Positions 9,502-18,312 of a DNA stretch of 53,831 bases are shown one piece after another. How positions within the stretch are numbered: position 1 is the stretch's first letter; each line of letters begins with the position of its first letter. This DNA comes from Fusobacterium sp. SYSU M8D902 (GTDB lineage Bacteria; Fusobacteriota; Fusobacteriia; Fusobacteriales; Fusobacteriaceae): the NCBI RefSeq assembly GCF_040199715.1, contig NZ_JBEFNA010000014.1, positions 1 through 53,831 on the forward strand, in the 5' to 3' direction. Under the pieces are notes generated by a model that was not told where the DNA came from, ran no database searches, and saw only the letters and a list, made by a program, of their open reading frames with translations. The position numbers and the translations under genes were made by a program.

Positions 9502-9951
9502 CTAGTTACTTCCTATTATTCTTAGATCTTTTACACCATCTACTTCAGATATCTTTTCCAACATACCCTCTATCTTTCTCAGTGTATTTTCAGTAGTCTG
9601 TATTGATATTGTTGATTTAGCTATTCCGTCCACTGCTATATTTTGCACAATTGTCAATACATTCATATCTTCATCTGCTATGATATTTAGTATACTTGCT
9701 AGTATTCCTGGTTTATCTACTAAAGACATATGTATACTGAATACCTTCTCTTTTCCACTCTCAAAGAAAGGTTTTATATAATCTTTGTACTTATAATAAG
9801 TACTTCTACTAATTCCAACCTTCTTTATTGCTTCATACTTTGATATCTTTGTATTTTGCACTAAATCATTTACCTTTATTACACTTTGAATAGAGTTTGG
9901 AAGTATTCTTTTATCTACAATATAATACTCTCTCTTTTCGTTTTTCTCCAT
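9502..9951 (-). CDS. ACT-domain protein of the UPF0735/PheB type
   Basis: 149 residues. The N-terminal half holds a helix-turn-helix-like segment (about 32-60, with KVGISRSTYYKYKDYI) and the C-terminal half is an ACT domain (about 72-146, beginning FSIHMSLVDKPGILASILN). This layout is that of the UPF0735/PheB group, whose role is not settled; the ACT part suggests binding of an amino acid. The ATG has AAGGAG nine bases upstream. It sits between folD and accB in the long unit, which gives no specific hint about the ligand. Confidence 0.87.
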   Translation of the reverse strand: MEKNEKREYYIVDKRILPNSIQSVIKVNDLVQNTKISKYEAIKKVGISRSTYYKYKDYIKPFFESGKEKVFSIHMSLVDKPGILASILNIIADEDMNVLTIVQNIAVDGIAKSTISIQTTENTLRKIEGMLEKISEVDGVKDLRIIGSN

Positions 9952-9970
9952 CTTTTCTCCTTCTTATTTT

Positions 9971-10822
9971 TTATATGTGGTTAATTTTTTTAAAAACTCT
10001 TAAAGTATTTTGGAATAACATAGCAACTGTCATTGGTCCTACTCCTCCAGGTACAGGTGTTATATGTGAACATTTCTCACTAGCACTTACAAAATCTACA
10101 TCTCCACATAGACCTTCCTCTGTTCTATTTATTCCAACATCAATTACAACAGCTCCATCTTTTAGCATATCACCAGTTAAAAACTTTGCTTTTCCTATTG
10201 CTATTATAACAATATCAGCTTGTTTTGTCTTCTCTTGAAGATCTTTAGTTTTACTATTGCAGATAGTTACAGTAGCTCCTCTATTTATTAATAGACTAGC
10301 CATTGGTTTTCCTACTATGTTACTTCTTCCTATCATCACTACATCTTTTCCCTCCAAAGAGATTGAGTAGTTATCTAGAATCTCCATTATCCCTGCTGGA
10401 GTACAAGAGATTATAGCGTCTTCATCATTTAGCATTAGAAGTCCTAAATTTTCAGGTTTGAATCCATCTACATCCTTTTCTAAAGCAATCTTATCTATAA
10501 TCTTTTTCTCATCTATATGTTTAGGTAGAGGAAGTTGTACTAAGATACCATTTACCCTCTCATCTTTATTTAGATTTTCTATTACCTCTAACAACTCAAC
10601 TTCACTGATATCATCAGATAAAAAATGAGCAAAGCTTTCAAATCCTAGCTCTTTACAACCCTTTATCTTTGAGTTTACATATATTTTTGAGGCTGGATTA
10701 TCTCCTACCAATACTATTGCTAAACCTGGAACTCTATTTGTAGCTTCCTTCAACTTGATTACATCTTCTCTAATTTTGTCCTTTATTTTTGTAGCTAACT
10801 CTTTTCCATCTAACTTTATCAT
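9971..10822 (-). CDS. folD: Bifunctional methylenetetrahydrofolate dehydrogenase/cyclohydrolase
   Basis: Interconverts methylene- and formyl-tetrahydrofolate using NADP. 283 residues, standard length. Tyr48 and Lys52 in YVNSK match the catalytic pair. VQLPLPKHID, KDVDGF, the nucleotide-binding GRSNIVGKPMASLL and the C-terminal PVPGGVGPMTVAMLFQNT are all present. The product, 10-formyl-THF, is the formyl donor for Fmt, encoded directly upstream in the same unit (12 bp apart), so the pairing is functional. The ATG has AAGG suitably spaced. Confidence 0.97.
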   Translation of the reverse strand: MIKLDGKELATKIKDKIREDVIKLKEATNRVPGLAIVLVGDNPASKIYVNSKIKGCKELGFESFAHFLSDDISEVELLEVIENLNKDERVNGILVQLPLPKHIDEKKIIDKIALEKDVDGFKPENLGLLMLNDEDAIISCTPAGIMEILDNYSISLEGKDVVMIGRSNIVGKPMASLLINRGATVTICNSKTKDLQEKTKQADIVIIAIGKAKFLTGDMLKDGAVVIDVGINRTEEGLCGDVDFVSASEKCSHITPVPGGVGPMTVAMLFQNTLRVFKKINHI

Positions 10823-10834
10823 TCTTCTACCTTT

Positions 10835-11767
10835 CTATTTCAAAATATTGCCTATTTTTAGCATTCCGCCATTTATAATATCAGCTCCACTTAATAACTT
10901 CTTATTCTCTGGTTTTACCTGTGTTAAAATAACACTTCCATTTCCAACTTTTACTACAAATCCCTTTCCTTTTTTGATGTCTACAACCTCTCCACACACT
11001 CCATTTTCATATGTTTCAAAGTTCTCCTTCACCTCATAAATTTTAAAGATTTTCTCTTCACAAGTTGTAAATGCTGTTGGGAAAGGATTCATTCCTCTTA
11101 CAAAATTGAATATCTCTCTTTCACTTCTAGACCAATCTATTCTACAATCCTCTTTTGAGAAAGGTCTTACAAAAGTTGCCTCTGAATGATTTTGCACTGT
11201 TCTTGGTGCTTCCTCTTTCTCTATCAATTTAACTGCCTCAAGTAGTCCTTTAGCTCCAAGATCTTTCAATCTATCATGTAGAGTTAAGAAAGTATCTTCA
11301 TCTGTTATCTCAGTTTTTACTGTAAGTATAACATCACCTGCATCTAGCTCCTCAGCTATATACATGATACTCACTCCACTCTCTTTCTCTCCATGTATAA
11401 TTGCTGCATTAATTGGAGCAGCTCCTCTGTATTTAGGTAATAATGAAGAGTGTACATTTATAACTCCATATTTTGGCATATCAATTATCTCTTTTGGTAA
11501 TATTTTACCATAAGCCACAACTACAATTAAATCTGGATTTAACTCTCTTATCAAATCCTGAGTCTCCTTACTCTTTAATGTTGTTGGTTGAAATACAGGG
11601 ATATTGTGCTCTAATGCATACTCTTTAACTGGAGTAAACTTGATCTTTTTCCCTCTCATATTTGGCTTATCTACTTTTGTAAATGCTCCTACTATATCAT
11701 ACTCAGAATTTAGTATCTCAAAAGATGGGACTGCAAATTCTGGTGTTCCCATAAATAATATTCTCAT
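10835..11767 (-). CDS. fmt: Methionyl-tRNA formyltransferase
   Basis: Formylates initiator Met-tRNA. 310 residues: the catalytic formyltransferase domain (about 1-205) with Asn104, His106 (NVHSSLLPKYRGAAPI) and Asp142 (ELDAGD), then the C-terminal tRNA-binding domain (about 210-305). The ATG directly abuts the TAG stop of nrdR, and its Shine-Dalgarno (AAAGGA) lies in the last nrdR codons, so translation is probably coupled. No peptide deformylase gene accompanies it here. Confidence 0.97.
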   Translation of the reverse strand: MRILFMGTPEFAVPSFEILNSEYDIVGAFTKVDKPNMRGKKIKFTPVKEYALEHNIPVFQPTTLKSKETQDLIRELNPDLIVVVAYGKILPKEIIDMPKYGVINVHSSLLPKYRGAAPINAAIIHGEKESGVSIMYIAEELDAGDVILTVKTEITDEDTFLTLHDRLKDLGAKGLLEAVKLIEKEEAPRTVQNHSEATFVRPFSKEDCRIDWSRSEREIFNFVRGMNPFPTAFTTCEEKIFKIYEVKENFETYENGVCGEVVDIKKGKGFVVKVGNGSVILTQVKPENKKLLSGADIINGGMLKIGNILK

Positions 11768-12232
11768 CTATTTTTCCTTTCTATCCTTACTTATCTTCTC
11801 TACTAATTCAATAAAAGACTCTATATCTTTAAACTCTTTATATACTGAAACAAATCTAACATAGGCTACTTCATCTATTTTTAATAGCTTTTCCATAACC
11901 ATCTCTCCTAGTTCACTGCTAGTTATCTCATTTTTTAAAGAGTTTTGAATAGATTTCTCTATCTCCAACACAAATGTTTCAATCTCTTCTCTACTTATAT
12001 TTCTCTTAATCGTAGCTCTTGTCAAGCCTTTTAATAGTTTCTCTCTATCAAATTTCTCTCTTCTTTTATCTTTTTTTACGATATATAGGGGAATCTCCTC
12101 TATTTTCTCATAAGTTGTAAATCTTTTTTCACAATTTATGCATTCACGACGTCTTTTTATTGAGAATCCCTCCATAAATGCACGACTATCTATTACTTTA
12201 GTATCCTCTGATCCACAAAATGGACATCTCAT
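11768..12232 (-). CDS. nrdR: Transcriptional repressor NrdR
   Basis: Represses ribonucleotide reductase genes in response to ATP/dATP. 154 residues: the N-terminal zinc ribbon has Cys3, Cys6, Cys31 and Cys34, and an ATP-cone domain follows at about 46-136 with the typical VKKDKRREKFDREKL start. The stop TAG touches the ATG of fmt. I did not see ribonucleotide reductase genes in the window, so its targets lie elsewhere. Confidence 0.97.
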   Translation of the reverse strand: MRCPFCGSEDTKVIDSRAFMEGFSIKRRRECINCEKRFTTYEKIEEIPLYIVKKDKRREKFDREKLLKGLTRATIKRNISREEIETFVLEIEKSIQNSLKNEITSSELGEMVMEKLLKIDEVAYVRFVSVYKEFKDIESFIELVEKISKDRKEK

Positions 12233-12238
12233 ATCTCA

Positions 12239-12709
12239 TCAACTCTCTTTTTTGTCAATATAATCTATTACCTCACTTGCTGTTTTACAATTAAGAAGTC
12301 CCTCTCTAAAACTCTCTTCTCTTATTAGACGTGAAATCCTTGCCAATACTTTTAAATAGATTTGACTATCTTTATTTGGTGATGCAAAAACAAAGAAAAT
12401 ATTTACTTTTTCATTATCCATTGATTTAAAATCAATCTTATCTCTACTCATTCCAAAGGCGATTGTCAATTTCTCTGCTACCTCAGTTTTAGCATGGGGA
12501 ATAGCTACTCCCTTTCCTATTCCTGTACTTCCTAATTTTTCTCTCTCCACAAGAGCTTTGTATACAGTATTCCCTTTTGTTAATATGTTTGGTGAATTTT
12601 CAATTAATTTTGAAAGTTCTAATAATACTTCATCTTTAGTTTTAGCTTTTAGATTCAGAGAAATCAAATTTTCTGACATATAATCAGTTATTTTTATTAT
12701 ATTAGTCAT
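12239..12709 (-). CDS. PTS EIIA domain protein, fructose/nitrogen type
   Basis: 156 residues forming a single EIIA of the fructose/mannitol family. The phosphorylation site is His72 in GVAIPHAKTE, with the usual STGIGKG just before it. It stands alone, without EIIB or EIIC partners or a sugar operon, and lies between recO and nrdR. It could therefore be a regulatory PtsN-like protein or a carrier for permeases encoded elsewhere. The ATG has GGAGGG upstream, which overlaps the end of recO. Confidence 0.88.
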   Translation of the reverse strand: MTNIIKITDYMSENLISLNLKAKTKDEVLLELSKLIENSPNILTKGNTVYKALVEREKLGSTGIGKGVAIPHAKTEVAEKLTIAFGMSRDKIDFKSMDNEKVNIFFVFASPNKDSQIYLKVLARISRLIREESFREGLLNCKTASEVIDYIDKKES

Positions 12710-12712
12710 TCT

Positions 12713-13420
12713 CTATCCCTCCATAATATAATTTTTTAATTTAATATCTATTCCTAAATGAAAATTTAAGTATCTTTCAAAAAGAAAAACAACCTTTTTA
12801 ATATCTTCTAAAGTTTCTATCTCTTCATCTATATCTTTTGCTCTGTTATTTATAAATTTTTCTACCAAGCTCTTTTCACTCTTAGAAACTTTATATATAT
12901 ACTTCTCATTTTCAGTTATAAACTTTGATCTTTCAAAAGAAAAATTATAACCCTCTCCACTACTTATATTGAGTCCCTCATCTCTGATTATATAATGGAG
13001 AAAATATCCTATTAAAATATAATTTTTCTTCTCATTTTCATTATTATTTAAAAACTCCAAACTTCTCAAAAATATTTTATATAATGACTTTTTTCTATTA
13101 TTTTCAACTAAGATAGCATTGAGCAAAGCAACAAAATATAAGGATATCTCAAGTCTATTTAAATCACTTTTGATATTACTGTAGGATTCTATTCCGTTGA
13201 AAGATGAAACTGTATAGTTTTCTCCCTTTTTATAAAAGGTAAAATTGGAAAGAGAGAGAAGATCTATTGAATTCAACTCTCTTTTCTTACTTTTTCTAAT
13301 TCCTTTCAGTAGAAAAACTATTTTCCCAAAATTTTCTGTAAAAACTGTCACATATCTATCAGCTTCACCAAAATCTCTTTTATTTATTACTAGCCCTCTA
13401 TCTGTTATGAATTTTATCAT
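12713..13420 (-). CDS. recO: DNA repair protein RecO
   Basis: Acts with RecF and RecR to load RecA on single-stranded gaps. 235 residues: an N-terminal OB fold (about 1-80, with the family signature INKRDFGEADRYVTVFT) and a helical C-terminal domain. There are no zinc-binding cysteines, so this is the zinc-free version. Its ATGA start overlaps the stop of the LolA-like gene by four bases. Confidence 0.9.
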   Translation of the reverse strand: MIKFITDRGLVINKRDFGEADRYVTVFTENFGKIVFLLKGIRKSKKRELNSIDLLSLSNFTFYKKGENYTVSSFNGIESYSNIKSDLNRLEISLYFVALLNAILVENNRKKSLYKIFLRSLEFLNNNENEKKNYILIGYFLHYIIRDEGLNISSGEGYNFSFERSKFITENEKYIYKVSKSEKSLVEKFINNRAKDIDEEIETLEDIKKVVFLFERYLNFHLGIDIKLKNYIMEG

Positions 13421-13974
13421 ATGTCAGTTAGCTCCTTAATATCCACTTCAGGATTGATAACGTAACTTTTTACTTTAAGGTTTACCATATTTATATCCTT
13501 ATCATAAACTCTGTAAACTGTTGGCAACAGATAGTTTTTAAACTCTTTTAACTTGTCAATTTCCACTCTAGTACCATTTTTCAGTGGTATCTCTTTTATC
13601 TTTTTAGCATAGTATTTCTCTCTAAACTCTCTGTCACTCTTTTCCTTTTCAAAGATAAAATTGATTACTTCCAATACTTCACTATCATTTTCCGTTAATT
13701 TTTCCTCAACTCTTTGATCAAAAAGTGGAAGATACACTATTTTTTGATCCTTATTATAAATATATACCTCACCTCTATTTAGTTCTGGAGCTATTACATC
13801 TTTTCTTATAAAATCTGGAAATATATATGTTAATTTATAATCACTGCTCTTTGATTCACCATTTAAATTTACAACTTCATTAACCTCTGCTATTAAACTT
13901 TTTATCTCACTTATATCTTTTCCATAAGTTATGAAATTAAAAGCTATACATAGGATTATTACTAACTTTTTCAT
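13417..13974 (-). CDS. Exported LolA-like protein
   Basis: 185 residues with a cleavable-looking signal peptide (MKKLVIILCIAFNFITYG) followed by a mostly beta domain. The early pattern DYKLTYIFPDFIRKDVIAPELNRGEVYIYNKDQKIVYLP fits the LolA/LolB-like half-barrel, in which the protein carries lipid-modified cargo across the periplasm. Similarity is at the fold level only, so a role in lipoprotein sorting is plausible rather than shown. It lies between mreC and recO with four-base ATGA overlaps on both sides, which indicates translational coupling. Confidence 0.7.
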   Translation of the reverse strand: MKKLVIILCIAFNFITYGKDISEIKSLIAEVNEVVNLNGESKSSDYKLTYIFPDFIRKDVIAPELNRGEVYIYNKDQKIVYLPLFDQRVEEKLTENDSEVLEVINFIFEKEKSDREFREKYYAKKIKEIPLKNGTRVEIDKLKEFKNYLLPTVYRVYDKDINMVNLKVKSYVINPEVDIKELTDI

Positions 13975-14807
13975 TTTTTATTCCCCTTTGCTTCTACTGG
14001 AATCAAAATCAAAACTTCAGCTAAATTTATAACATCTACTTCACTTTCAAGTTTTATGCTCTTTAAGATCTCTGTTCCACTCTCTATGACCTCACTAATC
14101 TTTCCTAAATATATCCCCTTAGGATAGATCTCGCTGATACCAGAAGTATATACCTTCTCTCCAATCTCTATATTCTCTTGAAATGTATTAGCTTCAAAGT
14201 ATAGAGTTCCATCTCCCTCATTGCTTCCTCTCACTATTCCTAGAGCACCTGATTCAGTGAGAGAGCTAACTGTATAGTTTTCTCCTGTTATCATATCAAC
14301 AATTGAATAATCATCATAGACTTTACCTATCTTTCCTATCAAATTCTCTCCAGCTAAAACTATGTAATTTTTCTTAATTCCATCTTTTTTTCCTAAGTTT
14401 ATATAGAATCTTTCATATAGGTTACTTGGATTTCTAAAGTTTACCTTTGCTACTTTTATATTTAACTTCTTCTCCTCTTTCATCTTAAGAATCTCTCTCA
14501 ATCTCTCATTCTCTTGATCAAGTTCCTTGTTGTAAGCTACCACTATATCATACTTTACCTGTTCATTTTTTAAGTTCCTATTCTCCTCTAATATAGATTT
14601 ATAACTTACTACTGCCTCTGAAGTTTCTTTAAAAAAGTTTCCAATCTGATATACTCTTCTCTGAATAGGAAAAACAATGTGACTTACAATATCCACACCA
14701 AAATTAACAGCTTTACTAAAGAGAACAAATATCAAAATAAGAATAAATAAGATAATTCCCATTCTTTTTTTTATTGACCATTTTTTATCTCTTTTTTTTC
14801 TTAACAT
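13971..14807 (-). CDS. mreC: Rod-shape determining protein MreC
   Basis: Periplasmic scaffold of the elongation machinery. 278 residues: a short basic cytoplasmic start, one membrane helix (about 14-33), a coiled coil (about 66-103, rich in Glu, Lys and Leu) and the two beta domains with GKKDGIKKNYIVLAGENLIG and the later GTLYFEANT. MreB and MreD are not beside it, unlike in many bacteria, but rodA is about 4 kb away. The Shine-Dalgarno overlaps the end of the peptidase gene upstream. Confidence 0.93.
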   Translation of the reverse strand: MLRKKRDKKWSIKKRMGIILFILILIFVLFSKAVNFGVDIVSHIVFPIQRRVYQIGNFFKETSEAVVSYKSILEENRNLKNEQVKYDIVVAYNKELDQENERLREILKMKEEKKLNIKVAKVNFRNPSNLYERFYINLGKKDGIKKNYIVLAGENLIGKIGKVYDDYSIVDMITGENYTVSSLTESGALGIVRGSNEGDGTLYFEANTFQENIEIGEKVYTSGISEIYPKGIYLGKISEVIESGTEILKSIKLESEVDVINLAEVLILIPVEAKGNKK

Positions 14808-14808
14808 T

Positions 14809-15918
14809 TTATGCCATTTCCTTTAATATCTCTACTACTAAATTAGCAGTTTTTACCATATCCTCTATCTCAATATACTCCTCTTTTGTATGAACTTTTG
14901 TCATTCCAATTCCTATAGTTAGAGCCTTGTATCCTTTTTCATTGTAGATATTTGAGTCACTTCCTCCACCAGTAGGCTTAGTTACACACTCAACCTCTAC
15001 TTGAGCACAAGCTTTTTTAAATATATTCAATATCTCCTCTGAATCCTCTAATTTATATCCTGAGTATCCCTTTGTCACTCCGTTCTCAAACTCAGCTCCA
15101 AACTCCTTACATATCTCTCTAAATACTCTATCTGTTTCAGCTAATAAGTTATCTAATTTCTCTCCTGAAAAACTTCTAGCCTCATACTGTAATATTACCT
15201 CTGGCATAACTATATTAACAGCTTCTCCGCCTCTTACAACACCTATATTTGAAGTTGTTTCAGAGTCTATTCTACCTAATTTTATCTTTGTTATAGCATG
15301 AGCTGCTACTGTTAAAGCATTTATTCCATTTTCTGGTGCTATTCCTGCATGAGCTGGTTTCCCAATTATCTTCATTTTTCCTTTTGCAGAGAATGGTGTC
15401 TGTATAATTCCAATACCAGGTTTTCCACTAGAATCTAAGACAAATGTATAATCTGGACTATATTTTTCTATATCAAAATTCTTAGCTCCTAATAATCCTA
15501 TCTCCTCAGCTATTGAAAATACCACTACTATCTCAGGATGATCAAGATTATTCTCCTTTATAGTTTTGATAGCCTCTATTATATTAGATATTCCCGCTTT
15601 GTCATCTCCACCTAATATTGTTGTTCCATCACTCTTAATAATTCCATTTTCAATTATTGGATTTACCTTATCACAAGGTAATACTGTATCCATATGTGCA
15701 CTCAACAGTATTCTCTTTTTACCTGGATTTCTTAAAACTCCAATAATATTTCCAGCATTTCCTCCCTCTTTTTCTCCAGCACCATCTTCAATTACTTCCA
15801 TTCCTAAATCTTGTAACTGTTTTTTTACATAGTCAGCCATCTCTCTCTCTTTTAATGAAGGAGAAGATATTCTTGCCATCTCTATAAAATTATTAATCAT
15901 TCTTTCTCTATTTATCAC
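14809..15918 (-). CDS. M20-family peptidase, tripeptidase T-like
   Basis: 369 residues of a zinc aminopeptidase of the M20 PepT-like group. Metal and catalytic residues are His75 and Asp77 (SAHMDTV), Asp105 (GGDDKAG), Glu138-Glu139 (AEEIG), Asp162 and a late His near 345. The dimerisation domain occupies about 178-290. It probably degrades short peptides in the cytosol. The start is GTG at 15918: AGGAGG lies seven bases upstream, while the first ATG six codons later has nothing comparable. It is the first gene of the unit that ends with apt and has a clear promoter at 15957-15986. Confidence 0.9.
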   Translation of the reverse strand: MINRERMINNFIEMARISSPSLKEREMADYVKKQLQDLGMEVIEDGAGEKEGGNAGNIIGVLRNPGKKRILLSAHMDTVLPCDKVNPIIENGIIKSDGTTILGGDDKAGISNIIEAIKTIKENNLDHPEIVVVFSIAEEIGLLGAKNFDIEKYSPDYTFVLDSSGKPGIGIIQTPFSAKGKMKIIGKPAHAGIAPENGINALTVAAHAITKIKLGRIDSETTSNIGVVRGGEAVNIVMPEVILQYEARSFSGEKLDNLLAETDRVFREICKEFGAEFENGVTKGYSGYKLEDSEEILNIFKKACAQVEVECVTKPTGGGSDSNIYNEKGYKALTIGIGMTKVHTKEEYIEIEDMVKTANLVVEILKEMA

Positions 15919-15956
15919 AACGAAGCCTCCTAACTAAAATTTACACTCTTCTATTA

Positions 15957-15986
15957 ATTATAATATATTTATAGTGGTTTTGTAAA
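15957..15986 (-). promoter_or_regulatory. Promoter of the peptidase-mreC-...-apt unit
   Basis: On the minus strand TTTACA (15981-15986), an 18-base spacer and TATAAT (15957-15962). The GTG start lies about 40 bases downstream. It is the only strong promoter I found for the next 10 kb of genes. Confidence 0.75.
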
Positions 15987-16046
15987 GTACTACTGGTATA
16001 AAAAAATAGACAATCTCATTATTTTTATCTTTAAAAGTTAGACAGT

Positions 16047-16086
16047 AAAAAAAAGAGTAATTAAACGATAATTCATTTAATTACTC
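16047..16086 (-). terminator. Terminator after the NCS2 permease
   Basis: An 11-pair stem GAGTAATTAAA / TTTAATTACTC (16076-16086 with 16055-16065) followed by eight T on the minus strand. It closes the long run that begins at dus. Confidence 0.88.
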
Positions 16087-16103
16087 CCAAAATATCTAAT
16101 TTA

Positions 16104-17405
16104 CTAGATTACCAAGTTTACTAAACAAAGTATACCTATAAATATTAGTGGTAGATTTAATTTCTTAAAATCACCAGTTACTAAGTGAATAAGAATATAA
16201 CTTAAAAATCCTAAACTTAATCCTATACTGATACTATAAGTTAATGGCATCATAACTATTATAATAAAGCAAGGGAATAGAGTTTTTAGATCTTTAAAAT
16301 CTAAATCTACTATCTGTTTAAACATATACACTCCAACTATGATAAGTGCTGAAGCTGTTGCATATCCAGGTACTACAGCTACTACTGGAGAGAAAAATAG
16401 AGCAAGTAGGAATAAAATTCCTGTCACAAGAGAAGCAAGTCCTGTTTTAGCTCCTACTGCCACTCCTGCTGCTGACTCTACGAATGTTGTTACTGTACTT
16501 GTTCCTAATACAGATCCAATTATTGTTGAAAATACATCTGTATATAACATTCTTCCAAATCCCTTAATTTTTCCATCTTTATCTACAATTCCAGCCTGTC
16601 TAGAACAAGAAATTAAAGTTCCTAAAGTATCGAATAAGTCAACAAACATAAATGAGAATATTGGTCCAATTAAAGATAGTTTAAAAGCACCTACTATATC
16701 TAATTTTCCAGCTATTGGAGCTATACTTGGTGGAAGAGATACAATGCTCTCTGGTACTGCAATATCACCAGTGATAAATCCTAATACTGTAGATGTAACT
16801 ATTCCTATTAACATTCCACCTTTTACCTGTTTTATCTCAAGAACAACAGCCACAAGCAATCCCACAATTCCTATTACAGTAGTTGTTTTCATTGTTCCCA
16901 ATCCAACTATAGTAGCTGGGTTAGCTGCTACTAAACCAAGGTTTATAAGTCCAATAAATGTTATAAATAGACCTATTCCTCCACCTACTGCTATTTTTAA
17001 TGGAACAGGTATTGCATATGCAATCTTCTCTCTAATTCCACCTAAAGATAAAGCAAAGAAAAACACTCCTGACATAAATACTATTCCAAGAGCTGTCTGC
17101 CAAGGTACTCCCTTACCTAAAACCAATGTAAATGTAAAGAAAGCATTAAGTCCCATTCCTGGAGCTAAAGCAAATGGAGCGTTTGCCCATACACCTGATA
17201 TTATAGTTGCCAATGCAGATGTCAAACAAGTTACTGTTATTAAAGCTCCCTTGTCCATTCCAGTCATACCTAATATAGAAGGGTTTACAAAGATTATGTA
17301 AGACATTGCTAAGAATGTTGTTAGCCCTCCTATTACCTCTTGCTTAACTGTACTTCCTCTCTCAGAGATTTTGTACAATCTTTCCAAAGTTTCTGTGTTT
17401 TGCAT
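16104..17405 (-). CDS. NCS2-family purine permease (AzgA-like)
   Basis: 433 residues, highly hydrophobic with 12 to 14 predicted helices. The start GLTTFLAMSYIIFVNPSILG and the FVDLFDTLGTLISCSRQAG region are typical of the AzgA branch of the NCS2 (xanthine/uracil) family, which takes up hypoxanthine, adenine or guanine by proton symport. The exact base is not predictable here. The ATG has GGAGG. It follows the pseudouridine synthase by 21 bp and ends in a terminator. Together with apt it supports purine salvage. Confidence 0.9.
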   Translation of the reverse strand: MQNTETLERLYKISERGSTVKQEVIGGLTTFLAMSYIIFVNPSILGMTGMDKGALITVTCLTSALATIISGVWANAPFALAPGMGLNAFFTFTLVLGKGVPWQTALGIVFMSGVFFFALSLGGIREKIAYAIPVPLKIAVGGGIGLFITFIGLINLGLVAANPATIVGLGTMKTTTVIGIVGLLVAVVLEIKQVKGGMLIGIVTSTVLGFITGDIAVPESIVSLPPSIAPIAGKLDIVGAFKLSLIGPIFSFMFVDLFDTLGTLISCSRQAGIVDKDGKIKGFGRMLYTDVFSTIIGSVLGTSTVTTFVESAAGVAVGAKTGLASLVTGILFLLALFFSPVVAVVPGYATASALIIVGVYMFKQIVDLDFKDLKTLFPCFIIIVMMPLTYSISIGLSLGFLSYILIHLVTGDFKKLNLPLIFIGILCLVNLVI

Positions 17406-17426
17406 TTCTTCCTCCTATATATTATT

Positions 17427-18305
17427 TTATTTAGATAACCTAGCTCTATACTCCTTAGGTAAAGGTAGTTTTATCTCTATATCATACTTATCTATCTTTA
17501 GATAGTGTGAGAATAGATACATCTTTTTCTCTTTTCCCTTTCCATACCTTGTGTCACCTAGTATATAGTGTCCCATAGCTGATAGTTGAACTCTCAATTG
17601 ATGAGTTCTTCCACTTCCTAATCTTCCCTCTAAAAGAGTACAGTTATCTCCATAATCCAATACTTTAAAGTAACTTATACTCTCCTTAGCTCCATCCTCT
17701 TTTTTATCCAGTTCAATAACTCTATCATCTATCTTTTTCAAATAACTCTTTATAATAAAATCTCTCTTTTTTACTATCCCATCTACCAAAATATAGTATT
17801 TTTTATCTACTCTTCTCTCCCTTATCTCTTCGGCTAACTCTCTTGTTACAACCAAGCTCTTAGCACCGATTACAAGTCCTGAAGTAGCTTTATCTATTCT
17901 ATTTACAAAATTAAAATTTGGATTTTTTAAATACTCTTTTATTATCTCAGATACCCCATAGTCATGCCCACTTCCTTTATGCATAACTACATTGCTATCC
18001 TTATTGTAAATAAGTACTCTCTCATCCTCATACACAATAGACTCTTTTATCTTATCAATATCTGAGTTTTTTAGATTTATACTTTTTAATTTACTCTCTT
18101 TTTCTTCAACCTTGACCTCAAAAAATAATTTTACCACATCATTTTCCTGTAGTCTATAATTTTCTTTAGACTTTTTTCCATTAACCTTTATCTTCCCTAC
18201 TCTTATAGCTTTGAAAATCTCAGTTAATGCCATATTAGGTAGTTTTTTTCTCAAAAATTTATCCAATCTTACATCTGAATACTCTTTGTCAATTATATAT
18301 TCCAT
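17427..18305 (-). CDS. RluA-family 23S rRNA pseudouridine synthase
   Basis: 292 residues. An S4 RNA-binding domain (about 12-60) is followed by the pseudouridine synthase domain, whose catalytic Asp138 lies in NRIDKATSGLV. The later RTHQLRVQLSAMGHYILGDTRYG motif is intact. The S4 domain and length resemble RluC/RluD, but the target uridines cannot be read from sequence. The ATG has GGAGAG. It is adjacent to rodA (7 bp), inside the long envelope and RNA-processing run. Confidence 0.92.
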   Translation of the reverse strand: MEYIIDKEYSDVRLDKFLRKKLPNMALTEIFKAIRVGKIKVNGKKSKENYRLQENDVVKLFFEVKVEEKESKLKSINLKNSDIDKIKESIVYEDERVLIYNKDSNVVMHKGSGHDYGVSEIIKEYLKNPNFNFVNRIDKATSGLVIGAKSLVVTRELAEEIRERRVDKKYYILVDGIVKKRDFIIKSYLKKIDDRVIELDKKEDGAKESISYFKVLDYGDNCTLLEGRLGSGRTHQLRVQLSAMGHYILGDTRYGKGKEKKMYLFSHYLKIDKYDIEIKLPLPKEYRARLSK

Positions 18306-18312
18306 ATCTCTC

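Noticed and set aside
16339-17301. Long open frame (320 codons) on the plus strand
   Set aside because: It lies antisense to the NCS2 permease, is rich in Pro, Thr, Ile and Asn as expected from a reversed membrane-protein gene, and has no Shine-Dalgarno or promoter.
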